Positions 19,766-30,814 of a stretch of DNA of 64,000 nt are shown one piece after another. The notes under the pieces were generated by a model. That model had not been told where the DNA came from, ran no database searches, and saw only the letters and a program-made list of their open reading frames with translations. A program made the translations under genes and the position numbers. This stretch comes from Thiohalomonas denitrificans (lineage in GTDB: Bacteria; Pseudomonadota; Gammaproteobacteria; Thiohalomonadales; Thiohalomonadaceae): assembly GCF_900102855.1 (NCBI RefSeq), contig NZ_FMWD01000001.1, positions 76,766 to 140,765 of the forward strand, written 5' to 3'. The number at the start of each line of letters is the position of its first letter. The first letter of the stretch is position 1.

Positions 19766-20059
19766 TCAGTGGCTGTCCCGAACCGGCAGTTCCCTTATAT
19801 TGCGGATTTCCTGTTCAGCCAGACGCAACCGCCGGCGCAAACGGTTGCTTTCATGTTTCCTGGCCAGCAGCATGCCGGCCGCGGACAGGAGTCCCAGCAA
19901 CGCCCCGACCGCAAGTGCCCCTACAACCACCAGTGCCAGAGGAAGCACGGCTTCGCCAAAGTAATAGTTAAGCTGAACATCACCCGCGTTCAGCACGGCA
20001 AAACCGAGCCCTGCGGCGGCGAAGCACAACAGAATGATGAAAGCCAGAATACGTTTCAC
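19766..20059 (-). CDS. lapA: Lipopolysaccharide assembly protein A (DUF1049)
   Basis: 97 aa with a GTG start. Two hydrophobic segments (residues 4-24 and about 41-64) and a basic cytoplasmic tail (ARKHESNRLRRRLRLAEQE) match LapA/YciS. It is the small partner of LapB in the same operon. The 182-nt gap upstream may contain a promoter (TTGGAG, 16 bp, TAGTAT on the minus strand), which would separate lapAB-pyrF from ihfB. Confidence 0.92.
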   Translation of the reverse strand: MKRILAFIILLCFAAAGLGFAVLNAGDVQLNYYFGEAVLPLALVVVGALAVGALLGLLSAAGMLLARKHESNRLRRRLRLAEQEIRNIRELPVRDSH

Positions 20060-20241
20060 TCTCTACCCCGTGAGGCCGACAACATATTGGCAAGATACTA
20101 CAAAGGGGGGCTGATACTCCAACCAACATGATCGGATCGGGCATCCGGGCAAACCCGTTCAGGTTTCCCGTAAGCGTCTGGTTCGCGACTAAAGGCTGGT
20201 TAGGTGATTGGAAGAAAAACGAGAAGAATGGAGTGTGCGGC

Positions 20242-20562
20242 TCAACCGGTACCGTTATCCCGGATTTCCATTCCGCGTTCCATGCCGTCATTGACACGGT
20301 CCCGCAATTCCTTGCCCGGCTTGAAATGAGGCACAAACTTCGAGCCCAAAGAGACCGCTTCACCGGTTTTCGGATTACGACCCATGCGGGGAGGCCGATA
20401 GTGCAGCGAAAAGCTACCGAAGCCACGGATCTCGATTCGATCGCCACTGGCCAGTGTCTGGGCCATGTGCTCCAGCATCGTTTTCACGGCCAGCTCAACG
20501 TCTTTTTGAGCAAGCTGCGACTGTTTACTGGCAAGTATCTCGATCAGTTCGGATTTTGTCAT
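20242..20562 (-). CDS. ihfB: Integration host factor subunit beta
   Basis: 106 aa if the second of two adjacent ATG codons is used, giving the family start MTKSELIE; the first ATG is at 20565. The beta-arm ([12 protein letters not shown]) and body ([28 protein letters not shown]) are typical. The C-terminus is about 10 residues longer than in E. coli and ends in Arg, Asn and Gly-rich sequence. It follows rpsA on the minus strand, the conserved order. Confidence 0.97.
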   Translation of the reverse strand: MTKSELIEILASKQSQLAQKDVELAVKTMLEHMAQTLASGDRIEIRGFGSFSLHYRPPRMGRNPKTGEAVSLGSKFVPHFKPGKELRDRVNDGMERGMEIRDNGTG

Positions 20563-20679
20563 CATGATATCCGCGAGAGAATGGAGGTCCGGCTTCGACC
20601 CGGACCTCCCAATCGTACTGCTGGCAACTTAGAGCGGCTTTCCCTCACTTACGACTGGTAAAGCCGTCACATCTGCCAG

Positions 20680-22356
20680 TTAATCGCTTTTCTTTTCCAT
20701 CTGTTCCTTGAGCAGGTCGCCCAGGGTCGGATTGACTACCGCCGACTGCCGGTTGTAATCCTGCATGGCGTCGGCCTCTTCTTTCATGTCCTTCGCCTTG
20801 ATGGAAAGATTGATGGTGCGGTTCTTCCGATCGACACCGATAAATCGGGCTTCGATCTCCTCACCCTCGTTCAGCACGGTGCGGGCATCCTCGACACGAT
20901 CGCGGGACAGCTCCGAGGCACGCAGGAAGCCTTCCATCTGGTCGGCCAGCTGTACAACGGCTCCCTTCGCATCCACTTCCTTGACCACGCCCTTGACGAT
21001 ACTGCCCTTCGGATTCTCAGCAACAAACGAGGAGAACGGATCCTGCTCGAGCTGTTTGATCCCCAGAGAGATACGTTCGCGCTCGGCGTCGATCGCCAGA
21101 ATGGCTGCCTCGACTTCTTCGCCCTTCTTATAGTTGCGAACCGCCTCTTCGCCGGTCTCACTCCAGGAGATATCGGAGAGGTGTACGAGACCGTCGATGC
21201 CACCGTCCAGGCCGATGAAGATACCGAAATCGGTGATGGACTTGATGTTGCCCGAGACCTTTTCACCCTTGTTATGGGTGGCAGCGAACTCTTCCCATGG
21301 ATTGGTGGCACACTGCTTCATGCCCAGGGAGATTCGACGACGTTCCTCGTCGATGTCGAGGATCATCACTTCGACCTCGTCACCCAGCTGAACCACCTTG
21401 GAGGGATGGATATTCTTGTTGGTCCAGTCCATTTCGGAAACGTGGACCAGCCCTTCGACACCCTCTTCGATCTCCACGAATGCACCGTAATCGGTGAGGT
21501 TGGTGACCTTCCCGTACAGCCGTGTGCTTTCCGGGTAACGACGGGTGATATCTTCCCACGGATCCTCGCCCAGCTGCTTGAGACCAAGGGATACACGATT
21601 GCGTTCGCGGTCGAACTTGAGGACCTTGACATCGATCTCGTCGCCGACATTGACGATTTCGGAGGGGTGCTTGACCCGTTTCCACGCCATGTCGGTGATG
21701 TGCAACAGGCCATCGATACCACCCAGGTCCACGAAGGCACCATAGTCGGTAAGATTCTTGACGATGCCCTTGACGACCTGGCCTTCCTGCAGGTTTTCCA
21801 GCAGGGCCTCGCGCTCTTCGGAGGTCTCTGCCTCGACGACGGCGCGACGGGAAACCACGACATTGTTGCGGCGACGGTCCAGCTTGATGACCTTGAACTC
21901 GAGCTCTTTGCCTTCCAGGTACGTGGTATCGCGTACCGGACGGACATCCACCAGGGAGCCCGGCAGGAAAGCACGGATGTCTTTGAGTTCGACGGTAAAG
22001 CCGCCTTTGACCTTGTCGACAATCCGGCCGTTGACGGTCTCGCCAGCCTCGGAAGCCTCTTCCAGGCGGTTCCAGGTCTCGGCACGCTTCGCTTTCTCAC
22101 GAGACAGGCGAGTGGCACCGAAACCGTCTTCCACGGCCTCCAATGCGACTTCCACCTGATCGCCGACCTGCACTTCCAGCTCGCCGCTCTCGTTGAGGAA
22201 CTGCTCGGTCGGAATCATGCCTTCCGATTTCAGTCCGGCGTTCACGACCACCACTTCCTGGCCTACATCCACAATGGTGCCGGTCACGATGGAGCCGGGG
22301 CGCATCTGGGTGTTGGTCAGACTCTGTTCAAAAAGTTCTGCAAAGCTTTCGCTCAT
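20680..22356 (-). CDS. rpsA: 30S ribosomal protein S1
   Basis: 558 aa (E. coli 557) with six S1 RNA-binding domains. The first two are the divergent ribosome- and S2-binding domains; domains 3-6 carry the repeated core TDYGAFV or TDFGIFI (for example [17 protein letters not shown]). S1 recruits structured or SD-poor mRNAs to the 30S. It lies between cmk and ihfB. In E. coli S1 represses its own translation through a structured leader; the 117-nt cmk-rpsA gap is long enough for one. Confidence 0.98.
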   Translation of the reverse strand: MSESFAELFEQSLTNTQMRPGSIVTGTIVDVGQEVVVVNAGLKSEGMIPTEQFLNESGELEVQVGDQVEVALEAVEDGFGATRLSREKAKRAETWNRLEEASEAGETVNGRIVDKVKGGFTVELKDIRAFLPGSLVDVRPVRDTTYLEGKELEFKVIKLDRRRNNVVVSRRAVVEAETSEEREALLENLQEGQVVKGIVKNLTDYGAFVDLGGIDGLLHITDMAWKRVKHPSEIVNVGDEIDVKVLKFDRERNRVSLGLKQLGEDPWEDITRRYPESTRLYGKVTNLTDYGAFVEIEEGVEGLVHVSEMDWTNKNIHPSKVVQLGDEVEVMILDIDEERRRISLGMKQCATNPWEEFAATHNKGEKVSGNIKSITDFGIFIGLDGGIDGLVHLSDISWSETGEEAVRNYKKGEEVEAAILAIDAERERISLGIKQLEQDPFSSFVAENPKGSIVKGVVKEVDAKGAVVQLADQMEGFLRASELSRDRVEDARTVLNEGEEIEARFIGVDRKNRTINLSIKAKDMKEEADAMQDYNRQSAVVNPTLGDLLKEQMEKKSD

Positions 22357-22473
22357 TACTCCGTAACCTGAAAATATGAAACCGCGTCGCCAGGGCGAGG
22401 CAGTTGGGCTGATGGTTATATCCGATTCGCGGCGTCGGCGAATCCCCGTATTGCACTCTATTTACTAACTGAT

Positions 22474-23166
22474 TCAATCTACTTCAATCTTTTCGGCGAT
22501 GGCCGACATCACTTGTTCGAACACGTCCTGCACGCCGAGTTCGGAAGTGTCGATCACGATCGCGTCTTCTGCAGGCCGGAGCGGCGAAGCGCTACGATTG
22601 CTATCCCGCTCGTCCCGTTCGGCAATCTCTCGCAGAAGACTGGGCAGGTTAACATCCAAACCCTTTTGCTTCAACTGGTTATAACGCCTTTCCGCCCTGA
22701 CCTCCGGGCTCGCTGTCAGAAAGATCTTGGCAGGCGCATCCGGGAATACCGCTGTGCCCATATCACGACCATCAGCGACCAGACCCGGAGACCGCCGGAA
22801 GGCGCGCTGGCGCTGCAGCAAGGCCTCGCGAACAGGCAACAGCGCCGCTACCACAGAGGCGTCGCTGCCGCATTCCTCCTTCCGAATATCGTCTGTAACG
22901 TCTCGATTTTCCAGGAAAACCAGCGCAGTACCACCATGCTCCCCGGCCTCGAACCGCACATCGAGACTACCGGCAAGCCCACTCAAGGCTTCCTCGTCAT
23001 CCAGTGCCACGCCATGCCGCCGGGCAGCAAGTGCGGTGAGACGGTAGAGGGCCCCGCTATCCAGGAAATGCCACCCCAGGCGCTTGGCCAGAAGCTGGCT
23101 GATCGTGCCCTTTCCGACCCCACTGGGCCCATCGACCGTAACCACCGGGACGTTATTCCGATCCAT
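22474..23166 (-). CDS. cmk: Cytidylate kinase
   Basis: 230 aa from the ATG at 23166 ([16 protein letters not shown]). The open frame continues to 23328, but those codons come from an intergenic palindrome (23285-23363) and were excluded. It phosphorylates CMP and dCMP. The P-loop is GPSGVGKGT, and DGRDMGT and [10 protein letters not shown] are family signatures. It sits between aroA and rpsA as in E. coli. Confidence 0.97.
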   Translation of the reverse strand: MDRNNVPVVTVDGPSGVGKGTISQLLAKRLGWHFLDSGALYRLTALAARRHGVALDDEEALSGLAGSLDVRFEAGEHGGTALVFLENRDVTDDIRKEECGSDASVVAALLPVREALLQRQRAFRRSPGLVADGRDMGTAVFPDAPAKIFLTASPEVRAERRYNQLKQKGLDVNLPSLLREIAERDERDSNRSASPLRPAEDAIVIDTSELGVQDVFEQVMSAIAEKIEVD

Positions 23167-23284
23167 TGTAGCTCTCACCGTACTATAAGAAAGAAAAAAC
23201 CGCTCGCTGGTCTTTGGTCGCCGGTAACTGCTCGCCCGAGTGAGCATGCAGGGTTTAGGAGCCTGCCATCCCCGCGCAGGCGAA

Positions 23285-23363
23285 CCGTCATCCCCGCGCA
23301 GGCGGGGATCCATTTTGAGCCATGCCACTGCTCTCTGGATTCCCGCCTACGCAGGAATGACGG
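23285..23363. repeat. REP-like intergenic palindrome
   Basis: A 28-bp arm (CCGTCATCCCCGCGCAGGCG...) pairs with the complement of 23336-23363 around a 23-base spacer, and an extra partial copy of the left arm lies at 23267-23284. Elements with ends TGGATTCCCGC...GGAATGACGG are common REP-like repeats in proteobacteria. It lies in the cmk-aroA gap. Confidence 0.8.
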
Positions 23364-23391
23364 GGAGTGAGCAGCTGGTCGCTGGTCGTTG

Positions 23392-23457
<66 letters not shown>

Positions 23458-23463
<6 letters not shown>

Positions 23464-24777
23464 CTCGGTCACTGACAATCCCGCCTCGGCAGCCAAACCG
23501 ACGAACCCGGGGAAGGAGGTGTTGACATTGGCGCAGTCGAGGATACGAATGTTGTCATTCGCTCGCAGTGCCGCCATCGCGAAGGCCATGGCAATACGGT
23601 GGTCGCCATGGCTCTCCACCATTCCGCCACCCAGCGTACCGCCCTGGATCACCATACCGTCTTCCGTGGGACACGCATCGATGCCCAGGATATTGAGCCC
23701 ATCCGCCATCACCTGAATACGGTCACTCTCCTTGACCCTCAGTTCCCGGGCGCCGGTCAGTCGCGTTTCACCTTCGGCACAGGCGGCAGCCACGAAAAGT
23801 GCGGGGAATTCGTCAATAGCCAGGGGTACCTGTTCCTCGGGAATACAAATCCCCTTCAATCGACTGCCCCGGACTCTAATGTCCGCCACCGGTTCACCGC
23901 CAACCTCGCGTTCGTTGCCAAGCTCGAGCTCCGCTCCCATCAGGCGCAGGATATTAATGACGCCGATACGGGTGGGATTGATACCCACATGCTCCAAAAG
24001 CACATCGGAACCCTCGGCGATGGCGGCGCCAACCATAAAGAAGGTCGCCGAAGAGATATCGGCCGGTACCTCGATCGAACTGGCGGTCAGATGCCCGCCA
24101 CCTTCGACACAAACCGTCGAACCGGTCCGACCTACGGGGTAGCCGAAACCCGCGAGCATCCGTTCGGTATGGTCCCGGGTCGGCGCCGGTTCAGTGATGC
24201 AGGTACGACCGTCCGCATACAGGCCGGCCAGCAGCAGACAGGATTTGACCTGAGCGCTGGCCACCGGAAGGTCGTAGTGAATCGCCTTCAACGCAGCACC
24301 ACCGCGGATACGAATCGGCGGTGTACCCCCCGGCGCGGTTTCCAACTGCGCCCCCATGGTCTTCAACGGGTCGGTGACGCGGCGCATCGGCCGCTTCGAG
24401 AGGGAGACATCTCCACCCATCTCCACGTCGAAGCTCTGCCCCGCCAGCAGGCCGGTCAGCAGACGCATGGAGGTCCCCGAATTGCCCAGATAGAGCGGTT
24501 TCCCCGGTGGTTTCAGGCCGTGCAGACCCACACCTTCGATCCGCAGCCGGCCTTTTTCAGGCCCTTCAATATGGACTCCCATCTGCCGAAAGGCATCGAG
24601 AGTGGCGAGATTGTCCTCCCCTTCCAGAAAGCCGCTGACCTCCGTTATCCCTTCAGCCAGCGAGCCGAGCATCACCGAGCGGTGGGAGATCGACTTGTCG
24701 CCTGGCACACGGATACGTCCTGAGAGACACCCGCCCGGTTTGACCAGAAATTCCACTTTGTTGTTAGTCGTTGGCAT
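23458..24777 (-). CDS. aroA: 3-phosphoshikimate 1-carboxyvinyltransferase (EPSP synthase)
   Basis: 439 aa. It joins shikimate-3-phosphate and PEP in the chorismate pathway. Conserved sites are PGDKSISHR near residue 23, LGNSGTSMRLL near 97, SKRPMRRV near 126, and the C-terminal KESDRI and DHRIAMA. It lies between tyrA and cmk. The stop codon falls inside a 7-bp tandem repeat, so the extreme C-terminus may vary among strains. Confidence 0.98.
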
Positions 24778-24784
24778 CTTCTAT

Positions 24785-24865
24785 TAACCACGGGGTTCAC
24801 GGGGAACACGGGGGAGAATTGAATCAAAGGGGTTTCCCCCGTGAACCCCGTGTTCCCCGTGGTTA
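24785..24865. repeat. 9-nt-periodic palindromic element, CCCCGTG subtype
   Basis: Arms of three units each: TTAACCACGGGG... on the left and ...CCCCGTGGTTA on the right. The variable dinucleotides between units are TT, AA on the left and, read from the end, AA, TT on the right, so the units are shuffled rather than perfectly mirrored. It fills the whole gap between tyrA and aroA. Confidence 0.9.
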
Positions 24866-24866
24866 T

Positions 24867-25743
24867 CTATTCTTCCGCCTTATCCACGAAACAGTCACGC
24901 GCCTCTTTGGCGCGGGTGAAGACCTCCAGCAGATAGTCGCCGTCGCCGGCCTCTATGGCCTGCCGCATCTGGTGAAGATCACCTTCGAAACGGTCCATCA
25001 CCTTCAGGAGGGCATCACGATTGGCCAGAGAGATGTCGTGCCACATGCGCGGGTTGCTCGAGGCAATGCGGGTAAAGTCGCGGAAGCCACCGGCGGCGTA
25101 GCGGAAGATCTCCACCTTTTCGTCCAGGGTGGCGAGGGTGTTGACCAGACTGTAGGCCAGCAGGTGAGGCAGGTGGCTGGTGGCGGCGAACACCTCATCA
25201 TGGTGCTGAGGTGTCATGGTCTCGACCACTGCGCCGGTCTTCTCCCACATCGCCCGTACCGCCGCCGTGGCACCCGCATCGCTTTCCGGCAACGGCGTGA
25301 GGATCACGCGCCGCCGCTGGAACAGTTCAGCAAACGAGGCTTCCACTCCGTTGCGTTCGGTTCCCGCAATCGGGTGACCGGGAACGAACCCGGGCGGACA
25401 GCGCGACCCGAATACCCGGTGAGCCGCCGCCACTACTGAACCTTTGGTGCTGCCCACATCCGTGATGATTGCACCATCGGCCAAATGGGGACGAATGGCT
25501 TCCAGAATGGACTCCATAGCCCCTACCGGGGTGCCGATAACCACGCCGTCAGCCCCGCCCACGGCTTCCGCCGGATCGGTGCTATACCGGTCGATAATGC
25601 CCAATTCGACCGCCCGCACCAACTGGCCCTCATCGCGCCCGCAGCCGACAATCTCTCCGACGCCGCCGGCCACCCGCAAGGCGCGAGCCAGCGAACCGCC
25701 GATCAGGCCGACGCCGATGATTGCCAAACGTCGCACCAGCGGC

Positions 25744-25751
<8 letters not shown>
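24867..25751 (-). CDS. tyrA: Prephenate dehydrogenase
   Basis: 294 aa from the ATG at 25751. It oxidatively decarboxylates prephenate to 4-hydroxyphenylpyruvate for tyrosine. The NAD(P) fold is IIGVGLIGGSLARAL at the N-terminus; the catalytic region has TDVGSTKGSVV and PGHPIAGTE, followed by the helical dimerisation domain. There is no fused chorismate mutase or ACT domain. The start overlaps the aroF stop by 8 nt, suggesting coupling. In many relatives this gene is fused to aroA; here they are separate and divided by a palindromic element. Confidence 0.95.
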
Positions 25752-26760
<1,009 letters not shown>

Positions 26761-26787
26761 TTTTGCAACTACCTCTTGATCTGTTTT

Positions 26788-27894
26788 TCAGCGCCCCAGA
26801 ACCGTGTTCAGGGCAGTCAGGACTCTCTCATTCTGTTCGGCGGCACCGATGGTGATGCGAAGGTGGTCCGGCATGCCATATCCGGCAATGGGTCGGACAA
26901 TAACACCCTCGCGCAGCAGGGCCTCGTAGACCGGACCGGCCTCGCGGCCCACATTCACCGAGATGAAGTTGCCGACCGACCCGATATAGGAGAGGCCGAG
27001 CGTATCGAAACCAGCGGCCAGCTGTTTCATACCCTCGGCGTTCACCTCCAGAGTCCTGGAAAGATGGGCGTCATCATCCAACGCCGCCTCGGCAGCCGCG
27101 AGGGCGACGCTATTGACGTTGAATGGGGGGCGCACCCGGTTCAGCAGATCCGCCACGCCCGGATGCGATATCCCGTAACCGACGCGCAGTCCGGCAAGGC
27201 CGTGACACTTCGAGAAGGTTCGGCTGACGACCAGATTGGGATACTTTTCCACCCAGGCCACGGCATCGGGGTAGTCCGATTCCAGACGGCGACCGTACTC
27301 GAAGTAGGCCTCATCCACCACCACCACCGTCTCTGCGGGCATTTTGGCGATGAAGGCTTCCAATTCATCACCACGAAGCCAGGTGCCGGTCGGGTTGTTG
27401 GGATTAGCCACGAACACCACTTTGGTTTCCGGAGTGATCGCCGCCGCCATGGCCGCCAGGTCGTGTCCCCATTCCCTGGCCGGCACGGAAACCGGCTTGG
27501 CCGAGACGGTCATCGCCAGGATCGGGTAGATGGCAAAGGCGTGCTCCGAAAACAGCACCGTATCTCCCGGCTGCACAAAGGCGCGTACCACGAATTCCAG
27601 AATATCGCTGGAGCCATTGCCGAGGGTAATGCGCTCCATCGCCACCCCGATCCGTTCCGCGAGCTTTTGCTTCAGGCGAAAACCGTTGCCGTCCGGATAG
27701 AGCCCGACATCCGTCATCGCCTTGCGACCCGCCTCGACGGCGAGCGGGCTCGGCCCGAGCGGATTCTCGTTGGAAGCCAGCTTCACCGCGTTGGTGATGC
27801 CCAGCTCCCGCTCCAGCTCCTCAATCGGCTTGCCGGGTTGATAAGGCTGCAGCCCGCGCACACCGGGCGCCGCGCGTTCGGTAAAATCAGTCAT
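26788..27894 (-). CDS. hisC: Histidinol-phosphate aminotransferase
   Basis: 368 aa. Class II PLP aminotransferase; here its place in the aromatic cluster (pheA-hisC-aroF-tyrA) suggests it also handles phenylpyruvate or 4-hydroxyphenylpyruvate, as known for HisC in such operons. The PLP lysine is in RTFSKCHGLAG; NPNNPTGTW and ENPLGPSP are family motifs. No other his genes are near. Confidence 0.95.
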   Translation of the reverse strand: MTDFTERAAPGVRGLQPYQPGKPIEELERELGITNAVKLASNENPLGPSPLAVEAGRKAMTDVGLYPDGNGFRLKQKLAERIGVAMERITLGNGSSDILEFVVRAFVQPGDTVLFSEHAFAIYPILAMTVSAKPVSVPAREWGHDLAAMAAAITPETKVVFVANPNNPTGTWLRGDELEAFIAKMPAETVVVVDEAYFEYGRRLESDYPDAVAWVEKYPNLVVSRTFSKCHGLAGLRVGYGISHPGVADLLNRVRPPFNVNSVALAAAEAALDDDAHLSRTLEVNAEGMKQLAAGFDTLGLSYIGSVGNFISVNVGREAGPVYEALLREGVIVRPIAGYGMPDHLRITIGAAEQNERVLTALNTVLGR

Positions 27895-27914
27895 AACCTG
27901 TATTAACTAAATAA

Positions 27915-28097
27915 AACCACAGAGGGCACAGAGAACACAGAGATTAAACCACGGGGAGCACGGGGGACTCGGGGGAAAACCCTTTTGTATTTGCTCGGCC
28001 CGGGGCGATAACCCGGCAAGGCGTCACCCAATTCAACAACCCCGTGCGCCCCGTGTCCCCCGCGGTTAATCCGCAGCTCTCCGTGTTCTCTGTGGCT
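27915..28097. repeat. 9-nt-periodic palindromic element, CTCTGTG subtype, containing a nested element
   Basis: Outer arms are AACCACAGAGGGCACAGAG... (from 27915) and ...CTCCGTGTTCTCTGTGG (to about 28097). The arms are separated by a second complete palindrome of the CCCCGTG subtype (27943-28070). It occupies the gap between pheA and hisC. Confidence 0.85.
27943..28070. repeat. Nested palindromic element, CCCCGTG subtype
   Basis: It begins ATTAAACCACGGGG and ends CCCCGCGGTTAAT, with three units per arm and a central spacer of about 55 bp that has its own GC-rich palindrome. The ATTAA/TTAAT ends abut the outer element on both sides. This looks like insertion of one element into the loop of another. 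Confidence 0.85.
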
Positions 28098-28109
28098 AAA
28101 CCAAATTCA

Positions 28110-29192
28110 TTACAACGCCGCCTTGGGAAACGAACCGAGCACCTTGAACAGGGAGGCGTTTCGCTCCAGTTCGACGAGTGCGCTGGCCACCGCCGGCATC
28201 TCCCGATGGCCTTCAAGGTCCACGAAGAAGACGTACTCCCACATGCCTTGCCGGGATGGCCGGGACTCGATACGGGTCATCGATACGCCGTTATCGGCCA
28301 GCGGCTTCAGTAACTGAAACAGCGCTCCTGACTCATTCCGGCTGGACACCAGCAGCGAGGTCTTGTCCTCGCCGCTTGGTGGCGTGTCCTCCCGGCCGAG
28401 TATTAGAAACCGGGTCGTATTGTCGGGGATATCCTCGATGTTCTCAGCCAGTCGATTCAACCCGAACAATTCAGCGGCAGTAGCACCGGCCACGGCAGCC
28501 GCTCCATTCTCCGCTGCGGCCATGCGGGCAGCTTCGGAGTTACTGCTGACGGCGACCCGCCTGACATTGGGCAGATGGCTGTCCAGCCACTCCCGGCACT
28601 GGGCAAACGACTGCGCATGAGAGTAGATGGTTCGGATCCCCTCGAGCGAACGCTCCCGCGACATCAGATGATCATGGATCCGCAACTCGACTTCGCCGCA
28701 GATTTTCAAGGACGTGCGCAGCAGCAGATCCAGCGTGATATTCACCGCACCTTCCGTCGAATTCTCAACGGGCACCACGCCATAATCGGCACTGCCGGCC
28801 TCCACCTCGCGAAAGACCTCGTCGATAGCGGCCTGCGGAGCACCCTTGATGGCATGGCCGAAATGCTTCAGCACCGCTTCCTGGGAGAACGTTCCCTCGG
28901 GCCCCAGAAAGGCGATGGTCATCGGCTGCTCCAGAGCCAGACAGGCCGACATGACCTCCCGGAACAGCCGGGCCATGGTTTCGTCGGACAAGGGTCCGTT
29001 GTTGCGCTCCTTTACCCGCCGCAGGATCTGCGCCTCACGTTCGGCGCGATAGAACAAAGCCTCCTCGCCCGCATCCAGCTTCACGCGCGCCACTTCCTGG
29101 GCGAGCGCCGCCCGCTCTGCAATCAGATCCTGGATCTGCCCGTCCAGCGCATCGATGCGCTCGCGGATCGCCTGAAGTCGCTCTTCACTCAT
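28110..29192 (-). CDS. pheA: Bifunctional chorismate mutase/prephenate dehydratase (P-protein)
   Basis: 360 aa. An AroQ-type chorismate mutase helix bundle fills residues 1-90 (RERIDALDGQIQDLI), the dehydratase residues about 92-270 (FLGPEGTFSQEA, NNTTRF-type DNTTRFL), and an ACT domain the C-terminus. The ACT domain carries ESRPSR, the Phe-binding motif for feedback inhibition. It converts chorismate to phenylpyruvate. It is flanked on both sides by palindromic elements rather than tight operon junctions. Confidence 0.97.
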   Translation of the reverse strand: MSEERLQAIRERIDALDGQIQDLIAERAALAQEVARVKLDAGEEALFYRAEREAQILRRVKERNNGPLSDETMARLFREVMSACLALEQPMTIAFLGPEGTFSQEAVLKHFGHAIKGAPQAAIDEVFREVEAGSADYGVVPVENSTEGAVNITLDLLLRTSLKICGEVELRIHDHLMSRERSLEGIRTIYSHAQSFAQCREWLDSHLPNVRRVAVSSNSEAARMAAAENGAAAVAGATAAELFGLNRLAENIEDIPDNTTRFLILGREDTPPSGEDKTSLLVSSRNESGALFQLLKPLADNGVSMTRIESRPSRQGMWEYVFFVDLEGHREMPAVASALVELERNASLFKVLGSFPKAAL

Positions 29193-29212
29193 TGACGTCG
29201 TCTACACAAATA

Positions 29213-29262
29213 GCCACAGAAAACAAAGAGACAATAACGTAAAACTCTGTGCCCTCTGTCGC
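29213..29262. repeat. Degenerate 9-nt-periodic palindromic element, CTCTGTG subtype
   Basis: Left arm GCCACAGAAAACAAAGAG and right arm CTCTGTGCCCTCTGTCGC pair imperfectly around a short spacer. It has two units per arm. It lies between serA and pheA. Confidence 0.65.
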
Positions 29263-29274
29263 GAAATTTTCAGT

Positions 29275-30444
29275 TCAGTCGATTACTCGCACCGCAAGCA
29301 CGCCGTCGATGGCCTCGATATCGGCCACACAGGACTCGGGAATTGCCTGATCGACATCCACCAGCGTGTAGGCGAGTTCACCCTTCGACTTGTTGAGCAT
29401 GTCGTGGATATTGACGCCCGTGTCCGCGAGCTTGGTGGAGATTTGTCCCAGCATGTTCGGCACGTTGCTGTTCACCACCACCAACCGATAACAGTTCTCG
29501 GCGCGCGGCATGATGACTTCGGGGAAATTCACGGAATTGACGATGTTGCCCGTCTCGAGGTAGTCCCGTACCTGCTCGGCCACCATCACCGCACAGTTTT
29601 CTTCCGCCTCCCGGGTCGATGCGCCCAGATGCGGCAGGCTAACGACCTTGGGGGTGTCCTTCAGCAGATTGCTGGGGAAGTCACAGACATAGCCATAGAC
29701 CTTGCCTGAAGCGATGGCCTCGACCACCGCCTTGTCGTCAACGATGCCGTCACGGGCAAAGTTCAGGATCACCACGCCGTCCCGCATGCGTTTCAGACGG
29801 TCGGCATTGATGAGGTCACGGGTAGCATCCACCAGCGGCACATGAAAGGTCACGAAGTCCGAATGGGTGAGGACTTCATCGATACTGGCGGCCTTACGCA
29901 CCCCCGCATCGAGGGCCCAGGCCCCCTCTACGGTGATGCCGGGATCGAAACCGATGACGTTCATGCCCAGGGAAATCGCGGCGTTTGCGACGCGACCGCC
30001 GATGGCCCCGAGACCGATCACCCCCAGGGTGCGCCCCGGCAGCTCATAGCCGCCAAAGTTTTTCTTGCCGGCCTCGACCTGCTTGCTGATTTCGGCATCG
30101 GTTCCCTCCAGCCCGCGAGCGAAATCCCAGGCCGGCCCGATATTGCGGCAAGCGATGAGCATGCCGGCGATCACCAGCTCCTTGACCGCATTGGAGTTGG
30201 CGCCCGGCGCATTGAATACGGGTATGCCCCGTTTGCTCATATCCTCGACGGGAATGTTGTTCACCCCGGCCCCGGCTCGCCCCACCGCCTTCAGCGACTT
30301 GGGGATCTCCATACCGTGCATCTTGAAGGAACGCAGCAGGATGGCATCCGGATGCTGGATCTCCGAAGCAACCTCGTACCGCTCCCGCGGCAGTTTCTCC
30401 AACCCTGCCACTGAGATATTGTTCAACGTCAAAATTTTGTACAT
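29275..30444 (-). CDS. serA: D-3-phosphoglycerate dehydrogenase with C-terminal ACT domain
   Basis: 389 aa from the ATG at 30444, which has GGAGG at a 6-nt spacing; a TTG at 30450 is also in frame. It oxidises 3-phosphoglycerate, the first step of serine synthesis. The NAD-binding fold is GVIGLGAIGGRVANAA, catalytic residues lie in NFARDGIVDD and SLPHLGASTREAEEN, and an ACT domain (LVVVNSNVPNMLGQIS) occupies the last 75 residues, consistent with serine control. It lies next to serC within the aromatic supra-operon. Confidence 0.96.
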   Translation of the reverse strand: MYKILTLNNISVAGLEKLPRERYEVASEIQHPDAILLRSFKMHGMEIPKSLKAVGRAGAGVNNIPVEDMSKRGIPVFNAPGANSNAVKELVIAGMLIACRNIGPAWDFARGLEGTDAEISKQVEAGKKNFGGYELPGRTLGVIGLGAIGGRVANAAISLGMNVIGFDPGITVEGAWALDAGVRKAASIDEVLTHSDFVTFHVPLVDATRDLINADRLKRMRDGVVILNFARDGIVDDKAVVEAIASGKVYGYVCDFPSNLLKDTPKVVSLPHLGASTREAEENCAVMVAEQVRDYLETGNIVNSVNFPEVIMPRAENCYRLVVVNSNVPNMLGQISTKLADTGVNIHDMLNKSKGELAYTLVDVDQAIPESCVADIEAIDGVLAVRVID

Positions 30445-30467
30445 CCCCAACCTCCGGATCGTTTGTT

Positions 30468-30633
30468 TACCGCAAAGGACGCGAAGATTCGCTAAGGGTT
30501 TTGGAGCGCCACGCTCAAACTCTAAGAGTCCAGCGATGCTACCCGCTCAATCACCGCCCCCTTCAGAAGCGGCCGAGCTTAATCCGGTAACGGACCGGTT
30601 TACCTTAGCGCCTCTTCGCGTCCTTAGCGGTTA
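30468..30633. repeat. Palindromic element of 166 bp, copy 1 of a tandem pair
   Basis: Ends TTACCGCAAAGGACGCGAAG and CTTCGCGTCCTTAGCGGTTAA are inverted repeats of the NNCTTTGCG/NNCTTAGCG subtype. The interior (GGAG-GCCACGCTCAAACTC..., then GAAGCGGCCGAGCTTAA) is shared with the next copy. There is no coding potential beyond chance. Confidence 0.85.
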
Positions 30634-30650
30634 ATACTTTTCACTCATGG

Positions 30651-30808
30651 CGACACGAAGGTTCGCTAAAGAGTTTTGGAGAGCCACGCTCAAACTCTTA
30701 AAGTCGAGCGATGCTACCCGCTCAATCACCGCCCCTTCAGAAGCGGCCGAGCTTAACCCAGTGACGGACCGGTTTACCTTAGCGCCTCTTCGCGTCCTTA
30801 GCGGTCAA
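30651..30808. repeat. Palindromic element, copy 2 of the tandem pair
   Basis: A direct repeat of 30468-30633 at roughly 90% identity by eye; the shared core runs from GCTACCCGCTCAATCACCGC to CCGGTTTACCTTAGCGCCTC. The left tip is more diverged than the right. The two copies fill the whole 370-bp gap between serC and serA, and no other feature is visible in that gap. Confidence 0.85.
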
Positions 30809-30814
30809 TATTTT

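Noticed and set aside
22474-23328. Longer cmk with 54 extra N-terminal residues
   Set aside because: The extra codons read through the REP-like palindrome at 23285-23363; the conserved start [13 protein letters not shown] is at 23166.
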